Positions 17,940-27,551 of a DNA stretch of 64,000 bases are shown here, in pieces. The notes beneath the pieces were generated by a model. That model did no database searches. It had not been told where the DNA came from and was given only the letters and a program-made list of their open reading frames with translations. Made by a program: the position numbers and the translations under genes. This DNA comes from Candidatus Cloacimonadota bacterium. Its GTDB lineage: Bacteria > Cloacimonadota > Cloacimonadia > Cloacimonadales > Cloacimonadaceae. Numbering within the stretch: position 1 is the stretch's first letter; the number at the start of each line of letters is the position of its first letter. The DNA lies in the NCBI GenBank assembly GCA_028695495.1, contig JAQVIX010000005.1, positions 1 to 64,000 on the forward strand. Direction: 5' to 3'.

Positions 17940-19067
17940 GGATTTGAGGTCTGCCTGATTGAGCTTGTAAATACCGCCAATCTCGGTGGCGCCGCAGGAG
18001 AAAACGATTTCCACCAGGCGCGGCAATTCCTCTTCTTTGATGCTGAGATCACGCAGGGAACTGGGTAAACCCCATTGGCTTAGCTTTTGACGAAAGAGGT
18101 GCAAAGAACGGTTTATGCTGAGATCATCCCAAACCTCGCGCGCCCAGGCGCTGAAAAGCTCCGGTTTGCGAACGCTTACAAAGCCGATCCAGGCGGGAAA
18201 GAGAACTGCTAAACCTTCGCCATGGGCGATAGCAGGATGCAGGGCAGAAAAGGCGTGTTCGATGGCGTGGCAAGCCCAGTCTCCGCCGATTAAGCCAATC
18301 TCGCTCATGCCATTAAGCGCCATGGTGCTTGCCCAGGCAAGATTTGCCCGCGCTTCGTAGTCATTGCCATCAGCTTGCAGGCGGTCGGTCATTTCCACAA
18401 TGCTTTTCAGGATTGCAGCATTCATCGCCAGAGTTACCTTTGCGCGGGAATCGGCAAAGAAATATTCCAGAATGTGAGCAATGGCGTCCATGGCGCCGCT
18501 GGCGGTTTGGCGAAAACTGAGCGTGGATTGATAGCTGGGGTCTAAAATGCTGAGCCGGGGGTAAAGATGCCGGCAGCCAATGCCCCACTTTTGCTGCGTA
18601 TCAGTATTCGTAATTACCGCATTGCCATTCATTTCGCTGCCGGTGCCGGAAAGGCTAAGCACGCTGTAGATGGGTAATGCCTTTTGGATGGTGGCTTTGC
18701 CCTGAAAGGCGCTCCAGATATCTTCCAGATAATAGCCCGCTGCCACTGCCTTGGCGGTATCGATTACCGAGCCGCCGCCCACGCCCAATACGGCGTCAAT
18801 CTCATTTTCACGCGCCAAAAAGATAAGCTCATATACTTTGTCCAAACGTGGATTGGGGCTTACTCCCCAGCCTTCGATGGGCGATATGCCCGCAGCGGAT
18901 AAAGAGGATAAAACCGCGGTGTACAAGCCATTGCGGCGAATAGAACCCTCGCCGGCAATCAGTAAGAGACGCTTGATGCCGTCTTTTTGCAGTTCCTTGC
19001 CCAAACGCGGTATCTGCCCTTTGCCGAAGAGGATTTTGGTAGGATTGTGAAAACTAAAGGCTTCCAT
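17919..19067 (-). CDS. Iron-containing alcohol dehydrogenase (BDH/YqhD-like)
   Basis: 382 residues from the ATG at 19067, which follows CTGGAGC; a longer frame adds 19 residues without a site. NAD(P)-binding GGGSVIDTAKAV (about 94-105) and metal-binding motifs AMDAIAHILEYFF and CHAIEHAFSALHPAIAHGEG are intact. The N-terminus FHNPTKILFGKG is typical of butanol-dehydrogenase-type enzymes, which reduce aldehydes to alcohols in fermentation or detoxification. The stop lies inside the 3' end of the MscS gene on the other strand. Confidence 0.92.
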   Translation of the reverse strand: MEAFSFHNPTKILFGKGQIPRLGKELQKDGIKRLLLIAGEGSIRRNGLYTAVLSSLSAAGISPIEGWGVSPNPRLDKVYELIFLARENEIDAVLGVGGGSVIDTAKAVAAGYYLEDIWSAFQGKATIQKALPIYSVLSLSGTGSEMNGNAVITNTDTQQKWGIGCRHLYPRLSILDPSYQSTLSFRQTASGAMDAIAHILEYFFADSRAKVTLAMNAAILKSIVEMTDRLQADGNDYEARANLAWASTMALNGMSEIGLIGGDWACHAIEHAFSALHPAIAHGEGLAVLFPAWIGFVSVRKPELFSAWAREVWDDLSINRSLHLFRQKLSQWGLPSSLRDLSIKEEELPRLVEIVFSCGATEIGGIYKLNQADLKSLLMLAF

Positions 19068-19224
19068 CGTTGCTCCAGAATGTATTTTTATATGATAATT
19101 TAAGGGAAAAGCGGGCAATAGCAAATTAGGTTTTAGGTGATAGGTGTTAGGAGGTGGCAGGTCGCAGGCGCTGCGCTATGCTACGCAAATGAACAATGAA
19201 TGATGAATGATGAATAATGGCGGT

Positions 19225-19468
19225 GAGGCTGTCCCGAAATACGCAAACAACACAACAACAAGAAATGTACCCCTCAGAAATGTAGGGGTTCAAGGCATTG
19301 AACCCGCCGAAATTAGCACGCAACCGGTAATCATTACGGACTCAATATCAATTTATTACGGTGTGCGCTCTCAAGCACGCTTTGTTAAAAGCGGGCGCAA
19401 AGCATTGCGCCCCTACACTCCCAATGTGGCAGATATCGTGCTTGCTTTTGGCATTTCTGGACAGCCTC
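19225..19468. mobile_element. MITE-like element, copy A (244 bp)
   Basis: Begins GAGGCTGTCCCGAAATACGC and ends with the complement of GAGGCTGTCCAGAAATGCC, giving imperfect terminal inverted repeats of about 20 bases. A near-identical element lies at 29316-29560. No transposase is encoded, so it would need one in trans. No target duplication was seen. It abuts the 125-bp repeat directly. Confidence 0.7.
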
Positions 19469-19594
19469 GTTTATCAGAAGCTAACGCATGATGTGTGGAA
19501 TTGGGGAAAGCCTTTTGAACTCCATCGCGCTAAATAAAGGCGTTGGCAGCACTGATAGACGGATAAGCGGGATGAAGTCCAAAAAGCTGGTCGC
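19469..19594. repeat. Dispersed repeat, copy 2 (about 125 bp)
   Basis: Begins GTTTATCAGAAGCTAACGCA directly after the MITE-like element and ends AAAAAGCTGGTCGC. Same orientation as 16085-16211. Confidence 0.75.
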
Positions 19595-19643
19595 AGGAAA
19601 TGACATGATTAGGTTTGCGAAGCGAGCAAACAATGCCGCCATC

Positions 19644-19685
<42 letters not shown>

Positions 19686-19689
19686 AAAT

Positions 19690-19715
19690 AAAAAGGCTGC
19701 CGAAGCAGCCTTTTT
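19690..19715 (-). terminator. Rho-independent terminator of the subtilase gene
   Basis: Perfect 11-base stem AAAAAGGCTGC/GCAGCCTTTTT with a CGAA loop, overlapping the stop codon at 19714. The A-run gives a T-tail on the minus strand. Confidence 0.85.
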
Positions 19716-22700
19716 ATTTGGATAGTATCATCTTTTTCGTGGAATGGTAATCCCCGCTTTGCATCCGGTAAAAGTAGATACCGGCAGCTACAGGCTTACC
19801 GCTTTGGTCGCGTCCATCCCAGTGCACCTGGTAATAGCCGGCGCTATCATGCTGGCGCTGGTAGCTCTGAATCAATTGACCCTTGAGGTTGTATATCATG
19901 AGCTTTACTTCGCCGGGTTCGCTAAGGCTATAGCGCAGGGTGGTATTGGGGTTAAAGGGGTTTGGGAAGGCGGAAAAGAGCTGGGTTTCCATGGGGATTT
20001 CCGGTATTTCCTGCTCTATATCGCCAGATAATACTTTCACCGAAACGGGACCATAATAGCAGGAAGTGCCATTTAAGCTAAGGCTTTCCAACCAATAGTA
20101 ATAGCTATTTCCGGCATAAACTTCCCTATCCATATATTGGTACTGCCTTTGCGAACCGTTTTGGCTGCCTTCGGTAATGAGTCCATTATTCAGTATGAGG
20201 GCGGTATTCAATTCACTTACCTCGCTGCGATAGAGGTTATAGCCGGCATGATCGGTTTCAGATTCCGCAATCCAGGCAATTTTCACCATGTTTTGGCTAT
20301 AGATTGCCGCCGTAAAAGAGGAGAGGGTAACGGGCAGGGTGGGGTCGCTATCGCCCAGGATAAAGGGGATTTCCATGCCGCCTTTGGCTGCGTCTATCTG
20401 GAAACTGATCTCGCCTCCACTATTTTCCATTGTCTGCCAGCCGCCCTGATAATAGGCGCCCCAAGGGGCAGAGGTGGCGATATTTACGTTGTAAGGACCA
20501 CCGCCGTAGAAGCTCAGCACAAACTGATGTGCCGGCATAAAGGAAGGGTTATCGAAGGGCGGGATTTCGCCGCCAAGAGCGTTATTTGCATTGCCATTAT
20601 CCACGGTGATGATGATGGCATCTTCGCCGCTGCCCACGGTGACGGGGCTGCCATTTGGATAGTCGTAAGGCACACCCACTCCTTTTCCACTGAGCGGCAC
20701 CTGGTAGGAGCTGCGGTTTTCGTCCAAGGAAATGCTAAGTGTAGCAGAATAATCTCCAACACTTTGGGGCTGGAACTTGATGACAAGAGTCTCTTCTTGT
20801 CCACCATCTATAGCCAGGTTTGCTTCCGGCTCTTCTAGGCTAAATGCCGCGTCCCCGCTAATCGTGATATTCGTGTTAGGGATATTCAGAGTCCCGCCAC
20901 CGATATTGCTAAGAACCAACTGCCTGGTGGCTAAAGTACCAATTATTACACTTTCGAAATCAATCTCTACCTGGTTCAGGCTCAATTCCGGCGGGATAGC
21001 TCGGAAGCGCATTTGCAGGTTAGGACGATTGCCAGAAAGTTCACCATCACTAAAAGCATTGATGGTATTGACAAGATCATCGCGGAAACAACGGTAGCTA
21101 TCGGGAATAGTGGTATAGAATACCGTGCCGCTGGTACTGCCATTACTAAGCAGCGAAAAAGCGGTATCGATCAGTATGTTATCTACTCCATTCCAGAGGA
21201 AAGGAGTGGATAAGCGAAGCATATCGATGCCAGGCTGAGGGTTGTAAGTGATAGGTCCATATACGGTTTGCAGCCCATCAGCACTTTGCCAATTGGCTAC
21301 ATTTACTGCGGCAGTGTGTTTGATGCGGATTACAAAATTAGGCAAGCTGTAAATTGGGGCGGATGCCACATCCAAACCAATACTTTGCAGGAGGATTGGG
21401 CCGGTAATACCCTGGGCATTAAGTTCATCTTTGGTATAAATAGCCTGACCGTGCAACGATCTTTTGTATATATTGATGGGACAGGCAATTGTACTGAGTG
21501 TAGCTCTGTCTCCTGTGCCCAGATATACATCGTAAAACGTGCCGGCGGTGATATCGATGGCATTGGAGGCTGAAGATACACCTTCGGGATATACCGCTTT
21601 TACATAGTAGCTGTAGCTCTGGTAATTTACCACATCGTAATCCGTATAGACGGTATTCGTGGTGGTGGCAAGCAGGGCATCATCCTTATAGATTTGGTAA
21701 GAGATTAGCTGACTATTGGGCGCATCCCAATACAGGGTGATTTCATTATCCGCCGAAACTCCGCTAAGATTTTGCGGGGGAGCCAGATAGAGGGTGGAAG
21801 GCGGCAGGCTGATGTGGTCTATCCAAGCGCAATCCAAACCTGAACTGCTGGATACGTCTTTGGTATATTTGAAGCTAAAGCTGTGGTCGCCTACGCTTAC
21901 GGGGAAGCTCACATAATTCCAGTCGTAGCGCAAGCCAGACCAATTCCCTTTTTCCTCGCCATCTATGTAAAACCTGAGCATATCATAATTTAGCTCGGAA
22001 GAGGTTTTAAAATAAAAGCTGATCTCGCCAGCAGCAGTAACGGTGCGGCTCAGCTTGAGTTCGCTGCTTTGTGAATTGCCGATAGCGCCAGATTTGGCGG
22101 CATAGTTGCCGGCATATTTGTCTTCGCTTTGCACCGTCCAGGGGCTGGCGCTGTCATTTACCCAAGCATATTTGTTAAAGTCTCCGCTTTCAAAGCCTTC
22201 ATCGGCAGGAGCTATAAGCTGCAATGTAATGCTCGCTTCGGCACTTTGCTCTATGCTACTGGTAGCCACCGCTTTGATCTGATGAGAGCCTAAGCTATAG
22301 CCGCTGCTATCCCACTGCCAAGAGTATGGTTCGCTTGTAAGGGTGGCTTTCAGGGAGTTATCCACAAAGAACTCCATCTTGCTAATCGTGCCAATCTGCA
22401 CGCTGGCGGTGGTATTGATAGGAACGCTATCGCCAATTCCGTATTTGCTGTTATTTACCGGGCTGGATATTTGTACTTGCGGGATAATATTGTATTGAGT
22501 AAGCACGGCGGCATAAGCATTTATCATGCCATACCCGGTATATCTATCCCAGCCGGTGCCACCATCGGCAGTCATATCCGTGGCGGTGGAAGTAAGTATA
22601 TTGCGCAGCTGAGTTTGGCTAAGATTGGGGTTTGCAGAAAGCAGAAGGGCAGCGGCACCCGCTACATAAGGCGTGGCGCAGGAAGTGCCATTGAAACCTG

Positions 22701-23883
22701 TGCTATAGTTTCCAAGGGAATATCCGGCGCTGCCGCTAATATCGGTGGTGGGTAAAATGGTGGGACCCATGATATCTACTGCTCTGCGGTTGTTTATGGT
22801 ATTAACGCCGTAGTTTGACCCCCACCAGTTTTGGTTGTCTGAAGAACTGGGGCTTTTACGCTGTCCGGAAGGACTGGCGGCACCCACGGCGATTACGTTT
22901 TGATGATTTGCCGGGTAGTTCAGGCTACTGGCGTTTTCATTACCGGTAGCGGCAAAGAGCAGGCAACCGTGGTTATAGGCATAGTTGAGTGCGTTATCTG
23001 TAGTGGGAATCTGCCCCACATCTGCATCTTCAATGCCCAGGCTCAGGCTTATTATATGGGCACCATTATCCGCCGCATAAGTAAGCGCATTATTCAAAGC
23101 GGTGGTATACATATCGCCGGCACTATTTGCTACTTTCAGGGGCATTACGGTGCAGCCGCCAGCAATGCCCGCCACGCCGATTCCGTTATTTGCCTTGGCG
23201 GCAGCGATTCCGGCGCAGGCAGTGCCATGCCCCTTTTTGGCGGAATCGTCCATGGGGTTGCTATCGTTATCGCCATAGTCATAGCCCGCCATTAGGCGTA
23301 GGTCTTGATGAGCGATATCCACTCCGGTATCGATGATGGCAATGATGATATTGGTGCTGCCATAGCCCTGCGGCATGTCCCAGGCGTCGTGAGCTTTGGC
23401 ATCGAAGCCGGCAGTTCCGGTGCCGGGACCATTAGAGCCGGTATTATTGTGTCCCCAGTTCGGCCCATTAAGGGGGTCGTTTGTCACTGCGCTAAGGCTA
23501 AGCAGATAATCCGGCTGAGCCGCTTCCACATAGCGGTTTTCCTGGAAGGAGGCAAGAGCCGCTTCCACGCTGCTTCTGCCATCCAGATGCACGATATACC
23601 AGCGGTTCCAGCCCACGCTCTGGGCCCAGGCGGTATCTTTTACCTGGCGGTGAGCAGGGCTAATGCTGGTGCCGCCCCTATTTTGCAGGATTTGGTCAAG
23701 TTCATTGACGCCAAAGCTGCTTTTTAGCTCACCCAAAGCTTGGGGCAGGCTGCTGCGGCTAAGAGCATCGCTACTAAGCTTTACCAAAATATGATTTGGA
23801 GAATATCTGGCATTTGCCGGCTGAGCTGCCAGAGAAATGCCGATCAACAGGATCAACAAGCTCATAAAGAGTTCTTTCTTCAT
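19714..23883 (-). CDS. Secreted subtilisin-family (S8) peptidase with FlgD-like C-terminal sorting domain
   Basis: 1389 residues. Signal peptide to about 20; prodomain about 27-130. The S8 catalytic domain has Asp185 (IIDTGVD), His219 (GHGTACAG), oxyanion Asn315 (ATGNEN) and Ser401 (GTSCATPYVAG), so the triad is complete. Ig-like and carbohydrate-binding-like beta domains follow, then a fibronectin-like part (ENEITLYW region), a choice-of-anchor-type segment, and a final domain from about 1310 (PFNPNTTLRYSLSEPGEVKL...GIYFYRM) of the FlgD/type IX sorting type. It is therefore probably exported by a type IX-like route and kept at the surface to degrade proteins. It follows an AAAGGAG site. Confidence 0.93.
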   Translation of the reverse strand: MKKELFMSLLILLIGISLAAQPANARYSPNHILVKLSSDALSRSSLPQALGELKSSFGVNELDQILQNRGGTSISPAHRQVKDTAWAQSVGWNRWYIVHLDGRSSVEAALASFQENRYVEAAQPDYLLSLSAVTNDPLNGPNWGHNNTGSNGPGTGTAGFDAKAHDAWDMPQGYGSTNIIIAIIDTGVDIAHQDLRLMAGYDYGDNDSNPMDDSAKKGHGTACAGIAAAKANNGIGVAGIAGGCTVMPLKVANSAGDMYTTALNNALTYAADNGAHIISLSLGIEDADVGQIPTTDNALNYAYNHGCLLFAATGNENASSLNYPANHQNVIAVGAASPSGQRKSPSSSDNQNWWGSNYGVNTINNRRAVDIMGPTILPTTDISGSAGYSLGNYSTGFNGTSCATPYVAGAAALLLSANPNLSQTQLRNILTSTATDMTADGGTGWDRYTGYGMINAYAAVLTQYNIIPQVQISSPVNNSKYGIGDSVPINTTASVQIGTISKMEFFVDNSLKATLTSEPYSWQWDSSGYSLGSHQIKAVATSSIEQSAEASITLQLIAPADEGFESGDFNKYAWVNDSASPWTVQSEDKYAGNYAAKSGAIGNSQSSELKLSRTVTAAGEISFYFKTSSELNYDMLRFYIDGEEKGNWSGLRYDWNYVSFPVSVGDHSFSFKYTKDVSSSSGLDCAWIDHISLPPSTLYLAPPQNLSGVSADNEITLYWDAPNSQLISYQIYKDDALLATTTNTVYTDYDVVNYQSYSYYVKAVYPEGVSSASNAIDITAGTFYDVYLGTGDRATLSTIACPINIYKRSLHGQAIYTKDELNAQGITGPILLQSIGLDVASAPIYSLPNFVIRIKHTAAVNVANWQSADGLQTVYGPITYNPQPGIDMLRLSTPFLWNGVDNILIDTAFSLLSNGSTSGTVFYTTIPDSYRCFRDDLVNTINAFSDGELSGNRPNLQMRFRAIPPELSLNQVEIDFESVIIGTLATRQLVLSNIGGGTLNIPNTNITISGDAAFSLEEPEANLAIDGGQEETLVIKFQPQSVGDYSATLSISLDENRSSYQVPLSGKGVGVPYDYPNGSPVTVGSGEDAIIITVDNGNANNALGGEIPPFDNPSFMPAHQFVLSFYGGGPYNVNIATSAPWGAYYQGGWQTMENSGGEISFQIDAAKGGMEIPFILGDSDPTLPVTLSSFTAAIYSQNMVKIAWIAESETDHAGYNLYRSEVSELNTALILNNGLITEGSQNGSQRQYQYMDREVYAGNSYYYWLESLSLNGTSCYYGPVSVKVLSGDIEQEIPEIPMETQLFSAFPNPFNPNTTLRYSLSEPGEVKLMIYNLKGQLIQSYQRQHDSAGYYQVHWDGRDQSGKPVAAGIYFYRMQSGDYHSTKKMILSK

Positions 23884-24120
23884 CTTTGCTCCTTTATCTA
23901 TCAGTCTATATTATAGTAAGATAAGAACGAATTGCAGATTGTGGGAAGCTATGAAATGTGTCAAGAAGAATGGCGCCTGCTACCCGCCACCTGCCACCTA
24001 AAATAAAGGGGCAAACACACGGGTCTGCCCCTACGATATGATGTAAAAGCATGCGATTTTGCGCACACCTTCATTCTACATTTTACATTTTACATTTTAC
24101 ATTTTACATTTTACATTAAT
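23884..24120. other. Intergenic region with TATAAT box and heptamer repeats
   Basis: A minus-strand TATAAT (23910-23915) lies 27 bases before the subtilase start and could be its -10 box; its -35 is weak. Bases 24073-24117 are an ATTTTAC heptamer run (six units, the first ATTCTAC). Confidence 0.5.
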
Positions 24121-24522
24121 TCAGTGTTTCTCTTTACAGAGTTCTATCAATACTCCGCCGGTGGATTTGGGATGCAGAAATGCGATATCTGCTCCGTGTG
24201 CACCGGGGCGCGGTTCTTTATCGATGAGGCGGATGCCAAGCTCTTCGGTATCTATAAGGCTTTGGGGCAGGTCGTCCACCGCAAAGGCGATGTGTTGGAT
24301 GCCTTCCCCTCTCTTTTCGATGAACTTGGCGATAGGGCTTTCTTCGCTGGTGGGTGCCAGCAGCTCGATTCTGGTATCTCCCACTGGGAAGAAGGCTACT
24401 TTTACCATCTGCGAGGGCACTTCTTCGGTACCTTCCAATACCAGCCCCAGCTTTTCGTAAAAGGCGATGCCTTCATCCAAATCTCTTACGGCGATGCCGA
24501 TATGGCTAATATGCTTTATCAT
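24121..24522 (-). CDS. mce: Methylmalonyl-CoA epimerase
   Basis: 133 residues, the full length of the family. VOC-fold repeats are visible with HISHIGIAVRDLDEGIAFYE at the start, IQHIAFAVDD in the middle and GGVLIELCKEKH at the end. The metal ligands are His7, the His of IQHIAF and the Glu of LIEL. It interconverts the 2R and 2S forms of methylmalonyl-CoA, joining succinyl-CoA to propionyl-CoA. It is the last gene after the Kor subunits, nine bases from KorC, which fits amino-acid or propionate oxidation. Confidence 0.92.
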   Translation of the reverse strand: MIKHISHIGIAVRDLDEGIAFYEKLGLVLEGTEEVPSQMVKVAFFPVGDTRIELLAPTSEESPIAKFIEKRGEGIQHIAFAVDDLPQSLIDTEELGIRLIDKEPRPGAHGADIAFLHPKSTGGVLIELCKEKH

Positions 24523-24531
24523 CTTAGCGCC

Positions 24532-25074
24532 TTATTTACCATAGTTATCGGCAAGCTCAAAGCCCAACTCCATCGCCCGCAGGTTCAGGCTTACGAAGGC
24601 GGGTTTTACCGTATAGCGCAGGGATTCTTCCAAGGCTTCGGGACTTACAATGCCCGTTGTTTTGATCAAAAACGCCAGCGACACCACGTTTGTGGAAATG
24701 GGGCTGCCCAGGCGTTCCTGGGTAATTTCGGTAAAGGGCAATTCGTAAGTATTATCCGCGGCTAATGCCAGATTCTTTACGAAAGTGGTATCGATGATGA
24801 GGGTGCCTTCGTCGCGCAGATCAAAGAGGTATTTATCGCAGGCTTCCTGGGTAAGCGCCAGCAGGCAATTGAAGTTTGTGGCTTCTGGGAAGTAGATTTC
24901 TCTATTGTTTATGATAACGTCTGCACGTGAAGAGCCGCCGCGGGATTCCGGACCGTAGCTTTGGGTTTGGGTCACCTTGAATCCATCGTACATAGCGGCA
25001 CGGGCAAGGATGATGCCAGCCAGGATGAGTCCCTGACCCCCGCTGCCGGATAGGCGAATCTCATAGTTTTTCAT
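24532..25074 (-). CDS. korC: 2-oxoacid:ferredoxin oxidoreductase, gamma subunit
   Basis: 180 residues. The start MKNYEIRLSGSGGQGLILAG and the segment TQSYGPESRGGSSRADVIIN are hallmarks of the gamma/KorC family. Together with KorA, B and D it turns a 2-oxoacid, CoA and oxidised ferredoxin into acyl-CoA, CO2 and reduced ferredoxin. It overlaps korB by four bases. Confidence 0.93.
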   Translation of the reverse strand: MKNYEIRLSGSGGQGLILAGIILARAAMYDGFKVTQTQSYGPESRGGSSRADVIINNREIYFPEATNFNCLLALTQEACDKYLFDLRDEGTLIIDTTFVKNLALAADNTYELPFTEITQERLGSPISTNVVSLAFLIKTTGIVSPEALEESLRYTVKPAFVSLNLRAMELGFELADNYGK

Positions 25075-25913
25075 TGTTCACCTCCGCTTTCCTGCACGCG
25101 CTTTACCAGATCGGCATAAGCGGCGCAATATTCGGGACGCACTATTTCCTGCAAAATACCGCGCTGAATCTTGCCTTCCACCTGTTCGGGGGGAAGCTTG
25201 GGCACGGCGGTAAGCGGAATGGAATTATCCCGGAATTCCTTCATCATCTGCGGGGCACCGCCCTTCTTATTTAATCTGCCATAGATTACGGGGCAGGCGG
25301 AGATTACCTCGATGAGCGCAAAGCCGGGATGCTCCATCGCTTTTTGAAAGTAATTTTGCATTTCAAATACGTGGAAGGCGGTGGTACGCGCTACAAAGCT
25401 GGCGCCGGCACCGATAGCGAGCTTGCAGATATCAAAATCCGGCTCGATATTGCCATAAGGCGAGGTGGTGGCGATAGCGTCATGCGGCGTGGTAGGAGAG
25501 CACTGTCCGCCCGTCATACCATAGATATTATTATTTACAAGGATCACGGTAATATCGATATTGCGGCGGGCAGCGTGGATGAGGTGGTTGCCACCAATAG
25601 CCGTGCAATCTCCATCACCGGTGATTACCACCACTTTCATGTGGGGTTTATGCAGCTTAACGCCTGTGGCATAAGCGATAGCGCGCCCATGCAGGGTGTG
25701 CATGGTATTGAGGTCTATATACACCGGCATGCGCGAAGAGCAGCCAATGCCCGAAACCATAATCATATCGTCTCTATTTACATCCATCGAGGCGATAGCG
25801 CGGATAAAGGAGCCTAATACGATGCCGTTGCTACAACCGGCGCACCATACGTGGGGAAACTTTTTATCATGCCGCAGGTATTGATGTACTACTTTTTGAG
25901 GGATGTTTGCCAT
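25071..25913 (-). CDS. korB: 2-oxoacid:ferredoxin oxidoreductase, beta (TPP-binding) subunit
   Basis: 280 residues. VWCAGCSNGIVLG near the N-terminus and the TPP/Mg motif GDGDCTAIGGNHLIHAARRN (about 98-117) followed by NNNIYGMTGGQCSPTTP identify the beta subunit. It starts one base after the alpha gene ends. The substrate could be 2-oxoglutarate or branched-chain 2-oxoacids; the epimerase next door favours 2-oxoglutarate or 2-oxobutyrate/isovalerate flow. Confidence 0.94.
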   Translation of the reverse strand: MANIPQKVVHQYLRHDKKFPHVWCAGCSNGIVLGSFIRAIASMDVNRDDMIMVSGIGCSSRMPVYIDLNTMHTLHGRAIAYATGVKLHKPHMKVVVITGDGDCTAIGGNHLIHAARRNIDITVILVNNNIYGMTGGQCSPTTPHDAIATTSPYGNIEPDFDICKLAIGAGASFVARTTAFHVFEMQNYFQKAMEHPGFALIEVISACPVIYGRLNKKGGAPQMMKEFRDNSIPLTAVPKLPPEQVEGKIQRGILQEIVRPEYCAAYADLVKRVQESGGEQ

Positions 25914-25914
25914 A

Positions 25915-27219
25915 TCAGCATACCTCCTTTATTTTGCGAAGAATATCTTGGGGGCTGATCAATTGACCATTGGCGCGCTGGATAGCTACCACTTCGCTTT
26001 CGCTCTTATCTTTGGTAAGACGGCGAATCTCGCGAATCAATTGACCTTGATTTAGCTCGGGAACGATTACGATATCTTTATCCCGTAGCATCTTGCGAAC
26101 TGCATCATCGGGGAAAGGCCAGATGGTAAGCGGACGCAAAAGCCCCACTTTGATGCCTTCATAGCGCGCCATGGCGATGGCAGCTTTGGCGGCACGGGCG
26201 GTGATGCCCGCAGCAAAGATGGCGATCTTGGCGTCGTCCATTTCGTGGCTTTCGATTTGCACCAAATCTCGGATATTATACACTATCTTCTTGCGCAGGC
26301 GGTCCATCATCTCGGCGGCTTCGGTGGATTTATTTGTAGGGAAGCCATGGGAATCGTGGGTAAGCCCGCTTACGTGGAAGCGGTAGCCTTCGCCAAAGCT
26401 CGCAAGCGGAGAGAGGTATTTCTGATTTTCATCATAATGCTTGTACCAATGCGGCGGCACCGTGGGTTTGATGCGGTTTATTACTTTTACATTTGCCAAA
26501 TCCGGCAGGGTAACGGATTCACGCATATGCCCGATTACCTCGTCCATTAGTAGCACCACGCAGGTGCGGTATTTTTCGGAAAGATTTACCGCACGGATGG
26601 TAAGCTCGTAGCTTTCTTTTACGCTGGCGGGGTAAAGCACAATGGCGGGGGAATCTCCATGCGATCCCCAGCGGGTTTGCATGATATCGCCTTGTGCCGG
26701 GCTGGTGGGCATACCCGTGGAGGGTCCCAAACGCTGCACGTTTACCACCACGCAGGGGGTTTCCGTAATCTTGGCAAAGCCGATGCCTTCCTGCATCAGG
26801 GAAAATCCAGGTCCGCTGGTGGCGGTTAAAGATTTCGCTCCTGCCAGCGAGGCACCGGTAATGGCGCAGATGGAAGCAATCTCATCTTCCATTTGCACAA
26901 ATACACCGCCGCGCTTGGGCAATTCTGCCGCCAGGATTTCGGCAATCTCGGTAGAGGGGGTGATGGGATAGCCGGCAAAGAAATTGACTCCGGCATCCAG
27001 AGCGCCATAAGATACTGCTTCATTGCCTTGCATGATTACGGTCTTGCGATCGCGCTTGGCTTGCAATTCCTTAATCTTGCTTTCCGGCTTGGCAGCTACT
27101 TTTTCTTCTTCTTTCGGCACTTCTGGCGTAATTTCCGGAGCTATCACTTTCTTTTTGCTATCGGCTTTTTGCTTTTCGCTTTTCTTCTTTGCTTTAGGTT
27201 CTTTTACTACTTTTGCCAT
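25915..27219 (-). CDS. korA: 2-oxoacid:ferredoxin oxidoreductase, alpha subunit, with lysine-rich N-terminal extension
   Basis: 434 residues from the ATG at 27219, which follows AGGAGAAATA and forms a TAATG overlap with the ferredoxin stop. Core motifs are GYPITPSTEIAE, QMEDEIASICAITGASLAGA, TATSGPGFSLMQEG and the C-terminal VPELNQGQLIREIRR. About 50 N-terminal residues rich in Lys, Glu and Pro (KVVKEPKAKKKSEKQK onward) precede the normal start of the family; this may be a tether to another subunit or the membrane. Confidence 0.93.
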   Translation of the reverse strand: MAKVVKEPKAKKKSEKQKADSKKKVIAPEITPEVPKEEEKVAAKPESKIKELQAKRDRKTVIMQGNEAVSYGALDAGVNFFAGYPITPSTEIAEILAAELPKRGGVFVQMEDEIASICAITGASLAGAKSLTATSGPGFSLMQEGIGFAKITETPCVVVNVQRLGPSTGMPTSPAQGDIMQTRWGSHGDSPAIVLYPASVKESYELTIRAVNLSEKYRTCVVLLMDEVIGHMRESVTLPDLANVKVINRIKPTVPPHWYKHYDENQKYLSPLASFGEGYRFHVSGLTHDSHGFPTNKSTEAAEMMDRLRKKIVYNIRDLVQIESHEMDDAKIAIFAAGITARAAKAAIAMARYEGIKVGLLRPLTIWPFPDDAVRKMLRDKDIVIVPELNQGQLIREIRRLTKDKSESEVVAIQRANGQLISPQDILRKIKEVC

Positions 27220-27518
27220 TATTTCTCCTTCGCTCCAGTGATGGCAAAATCTGGGCATAGCCTATCACAGGTCTCGCAATGGATACATTTTTCGGGTGCC
27301 TGCACATAAGGCGAGCCATCGCTTCTTACCCCCAAACATCCGGTGGGACAGAAGGCTGCGCAGATGCCGCATTTTTTGCACCAGTTATAATAGATCAACA
27401 CCGGGGAATCCTTTTCGCCTGGAGCTTTTACTTCGGTGAGTTCCACCTCCATCTTTTCCAGCGCGTCTTCCTCTTTGATGATCATGCCCGAACGGTCTTT
27501 AATGACTTTGTTGGACAT
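27219..27518 (-). CDS. korD: 2-oxoacid:ferredoxin oxidoreductase, delta subunit (2[4Fe-4S] ferredoxin)
   Basis: 99 residues with two cluster motifs, CKKCGICAAFCPTGC and CIHCETCDRLCP, that carry electrons from the TPP site. Its position as first of korDABC matches other anaerobes. It starts 33 bases after the aminotransferase gene, so both are probably on one transcript. Confidence 0.94.
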   Translation of the reverse strand: MSNKVIKDRSGMIIKEEDALEKMEVELTEVKAPGEKDSPVLIYYNWCKKCGICAAFCPTGCLGVRSDGSPYVQAPEKCIHCETCDRLCPDFAITGAKEK

Positions 27519-27551
27519 TATTCCTCCAGTAATTCTCTGTTTATTTCTTAT

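Noticed and set aside
20137-20838. Open frame of 233 codons opposite the subtilase gene
   Set aside because: Antisense to a clearly coding region and without family features.
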